Below are positions 7,130-13,061 of a stretch of DNA of 13,311 nt, in pieces. Within the stretch, counting starts at the first letter, position 1, and each line of letters starts with the position of its first letter. The position numbers were made by a program, and so were the translations under genes. Below the pieces are notes generated by a model that saw nothing but the letters and a program-made list of their open reading frames with translations, was not told the origin of the DNA and ran no database searches. Source of the DNA: Actinomycetes bacterium. GTDB lineage: Bacteria > Actinomycetota > Acidimicrobiia > Acidimicrobiales > RAAP-2. The stretch lies in contig JAJYYT010000019.1 in assembly GCA_021800645.1 (NCBI GenBank), positions 1 through 13,311 of the forward strand, read 5' to 3'.

Positions 7130-7966
7130 TCAGTGCGAGGAACGTGCCGAAGAGCCCGTAGACACGGAGAAGACGAGCGGGTTCTGTGCCTCGTCGTCGA
7201 GCACGTCGCCGAGCGCCATGCCTCTGACCTGCTCTTTCGTGTACACATCCTGGGACCCGTTGAAGCGGGCGCCGTCGGGCATGTACGCGACGGTCATGGC
7301 GGTTCGTCGGTGGGGGGTCATGTTCGCACCGGCGCCGTGCGCCGTCAGCCCGTTGTGGACCACGGCCCCCCCTGCGGGCACGGGGCAGAAGATCGGCTCG
7401 ATCTTCCCCCAGTCCGGGTACACGTCGAACAACGCGCCGATGTCCTTGTCGATCTGGACGTTGTCGTACCGCTCGTCGCGATGCGTTCCGGGGAGATAGC
7501 AGAGGCACCCGTTCTCCACGGTCGCGTCCGAGAGCGCGATCCAGATCGTCAGCGCGTTGCTTGCACTGAACGCCCAGTACGGAACGTCGAGATGGAACGC
7601 GGTGGGGTTGGCGTAGGGCTCCTTGACGAGAGCCTGGTCGAGGTAGATGCGCACGGCATCGACGCCGGCCAGCGTGGCGGCGATGCGTCCGAGGCGCCGG
7701 TCGAGGACCAGTTCCCGGACGTCGGGGCTCGTCATCCACAGGTTGATCTTCTGCGTGAAGACCTTGTCATGGTACTCGTGGACTTCGCTGAAGAACGGCG
7801 CGTACTGAGAGTCGGCTCTCGGAAACCGACCCGTTCGCTCGCCGAGCGCTCTGGTGACCGCGTGGCGCCAGATGCGGAGGTCGTGTGGGTCGAGCAGGTC
7901 GGGGAGCACGACGAAGCCGTTGTCTCGGTAGAAGGCGACCTCTCGCTCGGACACTGTCTGGCGCAA
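7130..7966 (-). CDS. Fe(II)/2-oxoglutarate-dependent dioxygenase, phytanoyl-CoA hydroxylase (PhyH) family
   Basis: This 278-residue soluble enzyme is expected to hydroxylate a small molecule using O2, Fe(II) and 2-oxoglutarate. The N-terminus has the family's FYRDNGFVVLPDLLD (12-26). The iron ligands are visible: His125-x-Asp127 in AFHLDVPYW, and distal His210 in TAHGAGANMT. Arg220 or Arg221 in PHRRTAMTVAYM would bind the 2-oxoglutarate carboxylate. ENGCLCYLPGTH (151-162) is the usual conserved turn. The start is TTG, preceded by two overlapping purine blocks (GGAGGGAGGGG) ending 4 bases upstream. It is the first gene of the importer operon and is divergent from the LacI-type regulator, so its substrate is probably what the importer carries or a metabolite of it. 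The substrate cannot be told from the sequence; PhyH relatives act on lipids, ectoine, antibiotics and other small molecules. Confidence 0.88.
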   Translation of the reverse strand: MRQTVSEREVAFYRDNGFVVLPDLLDPHDLRIWRHAVTRALGERTGRFPRADSQYAPFFSEVHEYHDKVFTQKINLWMTSPDVRELVLDRRLGRIAATLAGVDAVRIYLDQALVKEPYANPTAFHLDVPYWAFSASNALTIWIALSDATVENGCLCYLPGTHRDERYDNVQIDKDIGALFDVYPDWGKIEPIFCPVPAGGAVVHNGLTAHGAGANMTPHRRTAMTVAYMPDGARFNGSQDVYTKEQVRGMALGDVLDDEAQNPLVFSVSTGSSARSSH

Positions 7967-7994
7967 GCGACCCCTCCCTCCGTTGCGTCACGGA

Positions 7995-8023
7995 ATCGTA
8001 ATAGACCTGCGGTGCGCGATCAA
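7995..8023 (-). promoter_or_regulatory. Candidate sigma-70-type promoter for the dioxygenase-importer operon
   Basis: On the minus strand TTGATC (8018-8023) and TACGAT (7995-8000) are separated by exactly 17 bases. Each matches the consensus at 4 of 6 positions. The predicted start of transcription is near 7988, about 20 bases upstream of the TTG start codon, leaving room for the ribosome-binding site. This stretch is the most AT-rich part of the gap. It was found by eye only. Confidence 0.45.
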
Positions 8024-8108
8024 GTTGGTTGGTGTTGACCTGTGCGTTCGTGGGCGCGGGGTGTGGACTTGGCCCGACTGACCGCTCGCCGGGGCCCCGT
8101 GCGGGAAT

Positions 8109-8122
8109 GGAAAACGTTTTCC
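8109..8122. promoter_or_regulatory. LacI-family operator palindrome
   Basis: GGAAAACGTTTTCC is a perfect 14-bp palindrome with the central CG step that LacI-family proteins bend and intercalate. It lies 68 bases upstream of the lacI-type gene and about 85 bases upstream of the candidate -35 of the divergent operon. The regulator's recognition helix (VSVATVSRAL) belongs to the class, including CcpA-like proteins, that usually reads AAACGTTT-type sites. That links the two by family knowledge. I see only this one good copy in the window. Confidence 0.75.
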
Positions 8123-8134
8123 CTCCATCAAGGG

Positions 8135-8140
8135 TACGAT
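8135..8140 (+). promoter_or_regulatory. Possible -10 element for the regulator-aldolase transcript
   Basis: TACGAT lies 12 bases downstream of the operator palindrome. A -35 at normal spacing would fall inside the palindrome (8112-8117, AAACGT), which does not resemble TTGACA. If it is a promoter, repressor binding would block it directly and the regulator would control its own synthesis. The same TACGAT hexamer occurs in the divergent candidate promoter. Confidence 0.3.
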
Positions 8141-8190
8141 AGCGGCCGAGCGGAAGTGCGTCAAGGCCGGCTGCCGCCCGGGAGGATCCG

Positions 8191-9297
8191 GTGGAGAGCG
8201 TGAAAAGAGAGGGTCTCTGGGACGCCCAGACGCCGACCATCCGTGACGTCGCGAATCGCGCAGGCGTGTCCGTCGCGACCGTCTCTCGCGCGCTGCACGG
8301 CAAGCGTCACGTCCAGCCTGAATTGGTCGCGCGGGTACGGCGTGCAGCAGAGGACCTCGGGTACCGACCCAATGCCCTCGCGCAGGGGTTGCGTCTGAAG
8401 TCCTCGAGCACTGTCGGCATGATCGTCCCGAGCATCGCCAATCCCTTCTTCGCGATGTGCGCCGAGGCCGTAGAGAAGGAGCTCCAACGCTCTGGTCGGA
8501 CGCTCCTCCTGTCTGCCTCGGGGAGCGATGCAGAGCTCGAGGGCCGTCGGCTGCAGGAGCTGGTCGAGCGTCGCATCGACGGGCTCATCATCGTGCCGTG
8601 CGATTCGAAGAGGAGCCGTGCTGCCTTGGCCAGGGTCGCGGAGCGAGTGCCGGTCGTCCAGCTGGACCGGGAAGCCGACCGTCTCGACGCAGATTGGATC
8701 GGGGTCGACGACGAGGTCGGGATCCGGCTGGTCCTCGCGCACCTTGCCGAAAGAGGGGCGAAGACCGTGCACTTCGTCAGCGCTCGGGACGAGAGCTCGA
8801 CTGCACGACGGAGGCTGAAGGCATTCAGTGCCACCGTGGGACGTCTCGGCCTCCGTCCCGTTTCGGATCCGGCGCTTGGAGAGTTCACCTCCGACTGGGG
8901 TCGTGACGCGAGCAAGCAGCTCCTGGTACGCAACCGTCTGCCCGACGCAGTCGTATGCGGGGACGACGCCATCGCGTTCGGCGTCTTGCAGACCTGCCAC
9001 GAGGCCGGGGTTCGCGTCCCGTCCGACTTGATGGTGACGGGGTACGACGACGTGTGGTTCAGCGCGGTCGCTCATCCTCCGTTGACCACCGTTCGACAGC
9101 CCACCGACGAGCTCGCGATGACGAGCATCGAGCTCCTCGACCGAACCAAGGAGCGTGGAGCTCACGCGGCCGCACGCGTCACGCTGCAGCCGAGTCTGGT
9201 CGTCAGAGCGTCGACCGGAGAGGTGGAGGAGCGCCCGCAGAGAGCCGTCATCGCTGGGACCGATCGTTCGGGGTCGCCCCGATCCCCTCTGAGGTGA
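8191..9297 (+). CDS. LacI-family transcriptional regulator
   Basis: This 368-residue DNA-binding regulator has an N-terminal helix-turn-helix at residues 16-36 (TIRDVANRAGVSVATVSRAL). The YRPNALAQGLRLK segment (58-70) is the hinge helix. A sugar-binding-protein-like effector domain begins at STVGMIVPSIANPFFA (73-88); its later part includes VVCGDDAIAFGVLQTCHEAGVRVPSDLMVTGYDDVWFS, the standard second-lobe block. About 25 residues after the fold are unrelated Arg/Pro/Ser-rich tail. The GTG at 8191 is chosen because GGAGG lies 5 bases upstream; another GTG follows at 8200. It is divergent from the importer operon and 3 bases before the aldolase gene. It therefore probably represses both in the absence of a ribose, nucleoside or phosphosugar ligand, through the palindrome at 8109-8122. 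The ligand is inferred from context only. Confidence 0.93.
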   Translation: MESVKREGLWDAQTPTIRDVANRAGVSVATVSRALHGKRHVQPELVARVRRAAEDLGYRPNALAQGLRLKSSSTVGMIVPSIANPFFAMCAEAVEKELQRSGRTLLLSASGSDAELEGRRLQELVERRIDGLIIVPCDSKRSRAALARVAERVPVVQLDREADRLDADWIGVDDEVGIRLVLAHLAERGAKTVHFVSARDESSTARRRLKAFSATVGRLGLRPVSDPALGEFTSDWGRDASKQLLVRNRLPDAVVCGDDAIAFGVLQTCHEAGVRVPSDLMVTGYDDVWFSAVAHPPLTTVRQPTDELAMTSIELLDRTKERGAHAAARVTLQPSLVVRASTGEVEERPQRAVIAGTDRSGSPRSPLR

Positions 9298-9300
9298 GCG

Positions 9301-10014
9301 GTGGGCGCGTCAGGTCCAGAAGCTGACGGCCCCGGGGCCGACCCGGGTGCGCGCGGTTCGCAGCGGATCGCGGACGGCGACGACCTCGAGGCCGAGCGCG
9401 CAGAGATCGTTCGTTACGCCCGGCGCCTCGGCCCCGACGGGTTGGCCGTCGGCACCGCCGGCAACCTCAGCGTACGGGTGGGCGACCACGTCGTGGTGAC
9501 GCCGTCGGGGGCGAGCTACGAGTCCATGCGACCCGAGGACGTCTGCGTCGTGCGCCTCGACGGCACCAAGGTGTCGGGACGCGGCGAGGTGTCCTCGGAG
9601 TGGCCGATGCACCACGAGGTGTACGTGACGACGGACGCTCGGGCGGTGGTCCACACGCACTCGACGGAGGTGGTCGCCCTCTCCGCGACCCTCGAGGTGC
9701 TCCCGGCGGTCCACTACGCGATCGTTGCGCTGGGGGGTCCGGTCCGAGTGGCCCCCTACGCCCGGTTCGGATCGGTGGACCTCGCGCGCGCGGTGGGCAC
9801 GGCGCTTGCCGGACGCAGCGCTGCGATCCTGGAGAACCACGGCGCGCTCACCTACGGCGAGACGCTCGAGCGCGCGTACGAACGCGCGCTCTTGCTCGAG
9901 TGGCTCTGTGGCGTGTACCGCCGGTCGCTTTCCTACGGCGTACCAAGGATCCTCACCGGGGTCGAGCTCGACGCCGTGTGGGAGGAGATGCGCAGGCGCC
10001 GCTACGGCGAGTGA
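9301..10014 (+). CDS. Class II (zinc) aldolase of the FucA/AraD family; probable (deoxy)ribulose-1-phosphate aldolase
   Basis: This 237-residue metal-dependent aldolase would cleave a ketopentose 1-phosphate to DHAP and a two-carbon aldehyde. Family marks are GTAGNLSVR (51-59, phosphate loop), TPSGASYESMRPED (67-80), SSEWPMHHEVY (98-108) with the catalytic-position Glu100, zinc ligands His118 and His120 in VHTHST, and His180 in LENHGAL. The GTG start has GAGGTG ending 4 bases upstream, within the end of the regulator gene. The first 27 or so residues are a Gly/Ala/Asp-rich extension not found in FucA, with no later start codon available. It is coexpressed with the regulator and converges on the MtnA-like isomerase gene. 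That partnership matches the DHAP-shunt aldolase (Ald2/DrdA), which takes 5-deoxyribulose-1-phosphate or 5-methylthioribulose-1-phosphate. Fuculose-, rhamnulose- or ribulose-1-phosphate aldolase remain alternatives. Confidence 0.88.
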   Translation: MGASGPEADGPGADPGARGSQRIADGDDLEAERAEIVRYARRLGPDGLAVGTAGNLSVRVGDHVVVTPSGASYESMRPEDVCVVRLDGTKVSGRGEVSSEWPMHHEVYVTTDARAVVHTHSTEVVALSATLEVLPAVHYAIVALGGPVRVAPYARFGSVDLARAVGTALAGRSAAILENHGALTYGETLERAYERALLLEWLCGVYRRSLSYGVPRILTGVELDAVWEEMRRRRYGE

Positions 10015-11107
10015 GGCGGGAGCTCTGAAGGCGGTCCGCCGCGGCGTTCGCCGGCGCGCCGCCGGCCACGCTCCGGGACGTGTCATCGAAGGCTCCGGCG
10101 AGGTCCGGCGGGGCGAGGACCCCTCGCGGGGTGATGAGACCGGTCACGAGCTCGGCCGGGGTGACGTCGAAGGCCGGGTACCAGCCGTGCGAGCCTGGGG
10201 CAGCCGTGCGCACGCCCAGACAGCTCAGCACTTCCGCGGGGTCGCGCGCCTCGATGGCGACCTGGCTTCCGGTGGCGACCGAAAGGTCCGGCTCGACGAT
10301 GCACGCATAGAAGGGGATCCCGGCATGCTTGGCGCCGAGCGCGACCGAAAGGGTGCCGATCTTGTTCACCACCGATCCGTCGGCGGCCACACGGTCGGCG
10401 CCCACGACGACCACGTCGACCATTCCTTGGGCCATGAGCCACGGGGCCATGCCGTCGGTCACCACGGTTGCCTCGAGCCCGAGCTCCATGACGCTCGATG
10501 CCGTGAGGCGCGCACCCTGGAGGTAGGGCCGGGTCTCCGTGCAGTAGACGCCGGGATGGTCCCCGCGCGCGATGCACGCCTCGAGCACTGCGATCAGCCC
10601 GTGCTCCGCCCAGCAGTGCGTGAGGACGCGTCCTGTCGGCGGTACGACGTCGGCCCCCGAAGAGCCGAGCAGCCGCAGCTCGGCGTCGCGCGCGCGCCAG
10701 CGGCTCTCGAGGAACCCGAGGATCTCCTCCTCGGTCCCTCCGCCGGGCGCGGCGGAGGCGAACGCTCGGATCTCGTTCACGACGTTCGCGATCTGGTCGT
10801 TCGTCGGACGGGTGTCGACGAGGCGCGTCGCGGCGTCCGCCAGGTGGCGTGCGCGTGTCTCGCCGTTGGCAGCCGGCTCCCTCGCCGCGAGGCACATCGC
10901 GTACGCGGCCACGCGAGCGGGACCGGCGCTCTGGGTCACCATCTGCTCGATCGCGGCGGCGGCCTCCTCCACGCTCCGGCAGTCGACCCGGACGACGTCG
11001 AGGGGGTACCGTCTGCGGTCGAGGATGGAGATCACGCCGTCCCGGTACGTCGCGGCCTCACGGATGAGCCGGCATCCCCAGCCAGGTGGAGCGCTCACGT
11101 GGCTCAC
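9953..11107 (-). CDS. MtnA-like aldose-1-phosphate isomerase (methylthioribose-1-phosphate isomerase family)
   Basis: This 384-residue protein belongs to the MtnA/eIF2B-alpha-like family, which isomerises an aldopentose 1-phosphate to the ketose 1-phosphate. Motifs are RPTNDQIANVV (100-110), VLTHC (161-165) with the catalytic-position Cys165, YCTETRPYLQGARLTA (188-203), VTDGMA (216-221), GADRVAADGSVVNKIGT (236-252) with catalytic-position Asp238, and IPFYA (264-268). After THC, MtnA usually has Asn-Ala-Gly-Ala; here it is Trp-Ala-Glu-His-Gly, so substrate preference may differ. The GTG at 11107 is chosen because it overlaps the phosphorylase stop as GTGA (11104-11107); a second GTG is at 11098. 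The family fold ends near residue 335. The last 45-50 residues are a basic, probably non-homologous tail that overlaps the aldolase gene end by 62 bases. Ribose-1,5-bisphosphate isomerase is a less likely reading. Confidence 0.85.
   Translation of the reverse strand: MSHVSAPPGWGCRLIREAATYRDGVISILDRRRYPLDVVRVDCRSVEEAAAAIEQMVTQSAGPARVAAYAMCLAAREPAANGETRARHLADAATRLVDTRPTNDQIANVVNEIRAFASAAPGGGTEEEILGFLESRWRARDAELRLLGSSGADVVPPTGRVLTHCWAEHGLIAVLEACIARGDHPGVYCTETRPYLQGARLTASSVMELGLEATVVTDGMAPWLMAQGMVDVVVVGADRVAADGSVVNKIGTLSVALGAKHAGIPFYACIVEPDLSVATGSQVAIEARDPAEVLSCLGVRTAAPGSHGWYPAFDVTPAELVTGLITPRGVLAPPDLAGAFDDTSRSVAGGAPANAAADRLQSSRLTRRSGACASPPTRRRARPR
10050..10066. terminator. GC stem-loop after the aldolase gene
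   Basis: GCCGGCG (10050-10056) and CGCCGGC (10060-10066) form a perfect 7-bp stem with a 3-base loop, 36 bases after the aldolase stop. There is no T-run. It sits inside the 3' tail of the MtnA-like frame on the other strand, so it could end the aldolase transcript or merely reflect GC-rich repeats. Confidence 0.3.
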
Positions 11108-11895
11108 GTGGCCGTCTCCCCGGCTCGCTTCGGTGCCTCGACGGCCGTCCGAGCGTGCAGCAGCACCGCCGCCCGGTTCGCGACGTCGACCGCGCGCCGA
11201 ACCGCCTCGGTCGGGTCCGGGTAGTCGCCCGAGACACGGTTGCCGATGATCGCGAGCACAGCGCCCGTCTGCACGCCAAGGAGGCGGCCGAGGACGAAGA
11301 GCGTCGCAGCTTCCTCCTCGAAGTTCAGCACGCTGAGCGCGCGCATCTCCTCCATGAGGCCGTGCGCGGCCGGCGGTAGGTATCCCTGGGGGGTCGCGCG
11401 TTCCTGCCCGGCGAAGAACGACGCCGAGGTGCAGCCGACCCCCACGTGGTAGGTGCATCCCAACGCGGCGGCAGCGTCGCAGAGCGCTGCGGTGACCCTG
11501 TGGTCGGCGGCGGCGGGGTACGTGGCTCGTGCGTACAGCTCCGAGGTGCCGTCCAGGCGGACGGACGCTTCGTTGATCACGAGGTCGCCGGGACGTACGC
11601 GCTCGTGAAGGCTCCCGCTCGTCCCGACGCGGATGAGGGAGGTGAAGCCGAGCGCGGCCGCCTCGGCGACGACGAGCTCGCTCGAAGGTCCCCCGATCCC
11701 GGTGGAGATCGCAGCGATGGGGACCGATGTCAGCCGTCCGAGGGCGGCACGGTACCCACGCACGGCGTGCACCTCTTCGGTGTCGGTCCAGTTCCGGCAG
11801 ATGAGGTCGACGCGACCCGGGTCTCCGGGGAGGAGCGCGGTCCTCGGCAGGTCGGACCGTTGGAACAGCTCGCGCAGGATCGGCTGGACGTCCAC
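11104..11895 (-). CDS. Nucleoside phosphorylase, uridine-phosphorylase-like (PNP_UDP_1 family)
   Basis: With the start at 11895 this is a 263-residue enzyme (E. coli Udp has 253) that splits nucleosides with phosphate into base and ribose 1-phosphate. Phosphate-site residues fall where Udp has them: GDPGRV (24-29, Gly24 and Arg28), Arg89 and Thr92 in IRVGTSGS. GDLVINEASVRLDG and the hexamer-type STGIGGPS also match. FFAGQER keeps Gln164 and Arg166, equivalent to the Udp pair that binds uracil. The ribose-site segment NFEEEAATL replaces the Udp NYEMESATL, so Glu194 stands for the Udp methionine. GTG at 11895 is chosen over the longer frame (11928) because GGGAGG lies 6 bases upstream. It is coupled by GTGA to the MtnA-like isomerase, which would use its sugar 1-phosphate. 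Methylthioadenosine phosphorylase function is possible, but this is not the usual MtnP sequence type. Confidence 0.88.
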   Translation of the reverse strand: MDVQPILRELFQRSDLPRTALLPGDPGRVDLICRNWTDTEEVHAVRGYRAALGRLTSVPIAAISTGIGGPSSELVVAEAAALGFTSLIRVGTSGSLHERVRPGDLVINEASVRLDGTSELYARATYPAAADHRVTAALCDAAAALGCTYHVGVGCTSASFFAGQERATPQGYLPPAAHGLMEEMRALSVLNFEEEAATLFVLGRLLGVQTGAVLAIIGNRVSGDYPDPTEAVRRAVDVANRAAVLLHARTAVEAPKRAGETAT

Positions 11896-11901
11896 GGTGA
11901 G

Positions 11902-11907
11902 CCTCCC
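11902..11907 (-). promoter_or_regulatory. Ribosome-binding site fixing the phosphorylase start
   Basis: GGGAGG on the minus strand lies 6 bases before the GTG at 11895. It supports that start over the in-frame GTG at 11928, which would add 11 residues and has no comparable site. The 97-base gap upstream (11896-11992) presumably holds the promoter; TAGGGT about 45 bases before the start is a possible -10, without a convincing -35. Confidence 0.6.
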
Positions 11908-11992
11908 GATCGGCCTTGGACGGCCCACACCCTACCGAGTAGCGCGAGCTTGGGGTCGGTCGCGTGGTCGGCGCCGGTGGACGTGCTCGGCG

Positions 11993-12769
11993 TCAGGTGC
12001 CGGTCCATCTCGGCGCGCGCTTCTCGAGGAACGCCTGGACGCCTTCACGCCCGTCGTTCGACCCGAGGCATGCGAGCAGTTCGGGCACCTGCTGGAGCCG
12101 TGCGTGGCGAGCCGTCATGCCCTCCGTGGCCTTCGTGACCGCCTTGATCGCCCGGAGCGAGAGCGGCGCGCAGGCGAGCAGCCAGCCGAGCCATCGTTCG
12201 ACCGCGGCGTCCAGCTCGTCCGGGCGGACGACCTCGTTCACGAGCGCCAGACGGGCCGCTTCCTCTGCCGTGAACCGGCGTCCCGTCAAAAGGACCTCCA
12301 TGGCCCACTTGGCAGGGAGCTGGCGCACGAGGGCGACGATCCCCCCGTCGAGCGGGAGGCGGCCCAGTCGGGGCTCTACGAAGCCGAACTCCGCACTGTC
12401 CGCGGCGACCGCGAGGTCGCACCCGCACACCAGCTCCAACCCGCCGCCGAGCGCGTGGCCGTTGACGCGGGCGAGGACGGGGACCGAGAGCGTCCGGCGC
12501 AGCGTCAGATGACCGAAGCCGTCAGGACGCAAGTCCAGCCAGTAGTCCGTCCCGGTCTTGCCCCCTTCGCTCTTCATGTCGTCGCCTGCGCAGAACGCCT
12601 GGTCGCCTGCCCCCGTGAGCACCACGACCCGCGCGTCAGCGCTCGCTTCGATCTCGGCCCAGATCGAAGCGAGCTCGGCATGCATCGCGGCGTCGAGGGC
12701 ATTGCGTCGCTCCGGTCGGTTGAGCGTGACCCACGCGACGTGGTCTTCCAGCACGTAATCGACGGGCAA
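11993..12769 (-). CDS. Enoyl-CoA hydratase/isomerase (crotonase) family protein
   Basis: This 258-residue crotonase-fold enzyme probably hydrates a trans-2-enoyl-CoA in fatty- or amino-acid breakdown. Visible blocks are VTLNRPERRNALD (14-26), VVVLTGAGDQAFCAGDDM (48-65, the oxyanion-hole and CoA loop), VNGHALGGGLELVCGCDLAVA (102-122) and AEFGFVEPRLGRLPLDGG (126-143). Glu112 and Glu132 occupy the two catalytic glutamate positions, so hydratase activity is plausible. AEEAARLALVNEVV (168-181) is the usual C-terminal helix region. The start is taken as TTG at 12769, giving the normal family length, with AGAGGA and GAGG just upstream; the in-frame extension to 13165 is basic shadow sequence. It stands alone, 97 bases upstream of the phosphorylase on the same strand. 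Nothing links its chemistry to nucleosides, so co-transcription with that pair would be incidental. Confidence 0.9.
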   Translation of the reverse strand: MPVDYVLEDHVAWVTLNRPERRNALDAAMHAELASIWAEIEASADARVVVLTGAGDQAFCAGDDMKSEGGKTGTDYWLDLRPDGFGHLTLRRTLSVPVLARVNGHALGGGLELVCGCDLAVAADSAEFGFVEPRLGRLPLDGGIVALVRQLPAKWAMEVLLTGRRFTAEEAARLALVNEVVRPDELDAAVERWLGWLLACAPLSLRAIKAVTKATEGMTARHARLQQVPELLACLGSNDGREGVQAFLEKRAPRWTGT

Positions 12770-12793
12770 CGGCCTCGTTCCTCTCTTGTAGCT

Positions 12794-12817
12794 CTTTTGC
12801 CTGCTTGCCTTTTGCCT
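12794..12817. repeat. Short direct repeat upstream of the enoyl-CoA hydratase gene
   Basis: CTTTTGCCT occurs at 12794-12802 and again at 12809-12817, a 15-base period, 25-48 bases upstream of the TTG start on the opposite strand. It could be a regulator-binding site (TetR and related regulators are common for such genes) or chance. The surrounding gap of about 115 bases (12770-12885) shows TTGACC at 12830-12835 on the plus strand but no good -10 partner. Confidence 0.3.
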
Positions 12818-12885
12818 CACCTGCGGGACTTGACCGGCGGCAGTGTAGAGGACATGGTGTACCGAAGTGCTGGATACGAGATCTC

Positions 12886-13061
12886 GTGCACCGAGTCCGC
12901 CGGGCGCTCGAGGCGGCGGCCTCGGCGGCCCTGCTCGAGAGGCTGTCTCCGTCGATCGACGAGTCCCAGGGCCTCTCGGAGATGGTCCAGGACGCGATCC
13001 GCGGCTCCATCGTCTCCGAGCGCGCGAGTACCGTGCGCTGGCCAAGGCGAGGGACCGGTGA
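12886..13061 (+). pseudogene. Small helical reading frame broken by a frameshift, just upstream of the ferredoxin
   Basis: Two frames each look coding in succession. From the GTG at 12886 to about 13023, one frame reads a helix-rich peptide (ALEAAASAALLERLSPSIDE, then GLSEMVQDAIRGSIVSE), with nearly every third base G or C. It then turns Arg/Trp-rich. From about 13023 a frame one base back reads REYRALAKARDR and stops at 13061, its TGA sharing GTGA with the ferredoxin start. The join falls in the CGCGC between two GAG codons (13018-13028); one extra base there would give a continuous end ERAEYRALAKARDR. This is either a one-base deletion, a sequencing error, or a decayed gene. I do not recognise the family, and the start is weak: no clear ribosome-binding site. 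Confidence 0.5.

Noticed and set aside
8091..8098. GGGGCCCC palindrome as a second regulator site
   Set aside because: It lacks the AT-rich half-sites and CG centre of a LacI-type operator and is an expected kind of palindrome in GC-rich DNA.
9725..11224. 499-codon plus-strand frame running from the aldolase into the region opposite the isomerase
   Set aside because: It starts inside the aldolase in a wrong frame, and its product is low-complexity Arg/His-rich. The opposite strand encodes a motif-complete MtnA homologue.
11108..11458. N-terminal extension of the MtnA-like frame (117 codons upstream)
   Set aside because: This part overlaps the phosphorylase in another frame and is Arg/Gly/Pro-rich. 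The GTGA overlap at 11104-11107 gives a normal family start.
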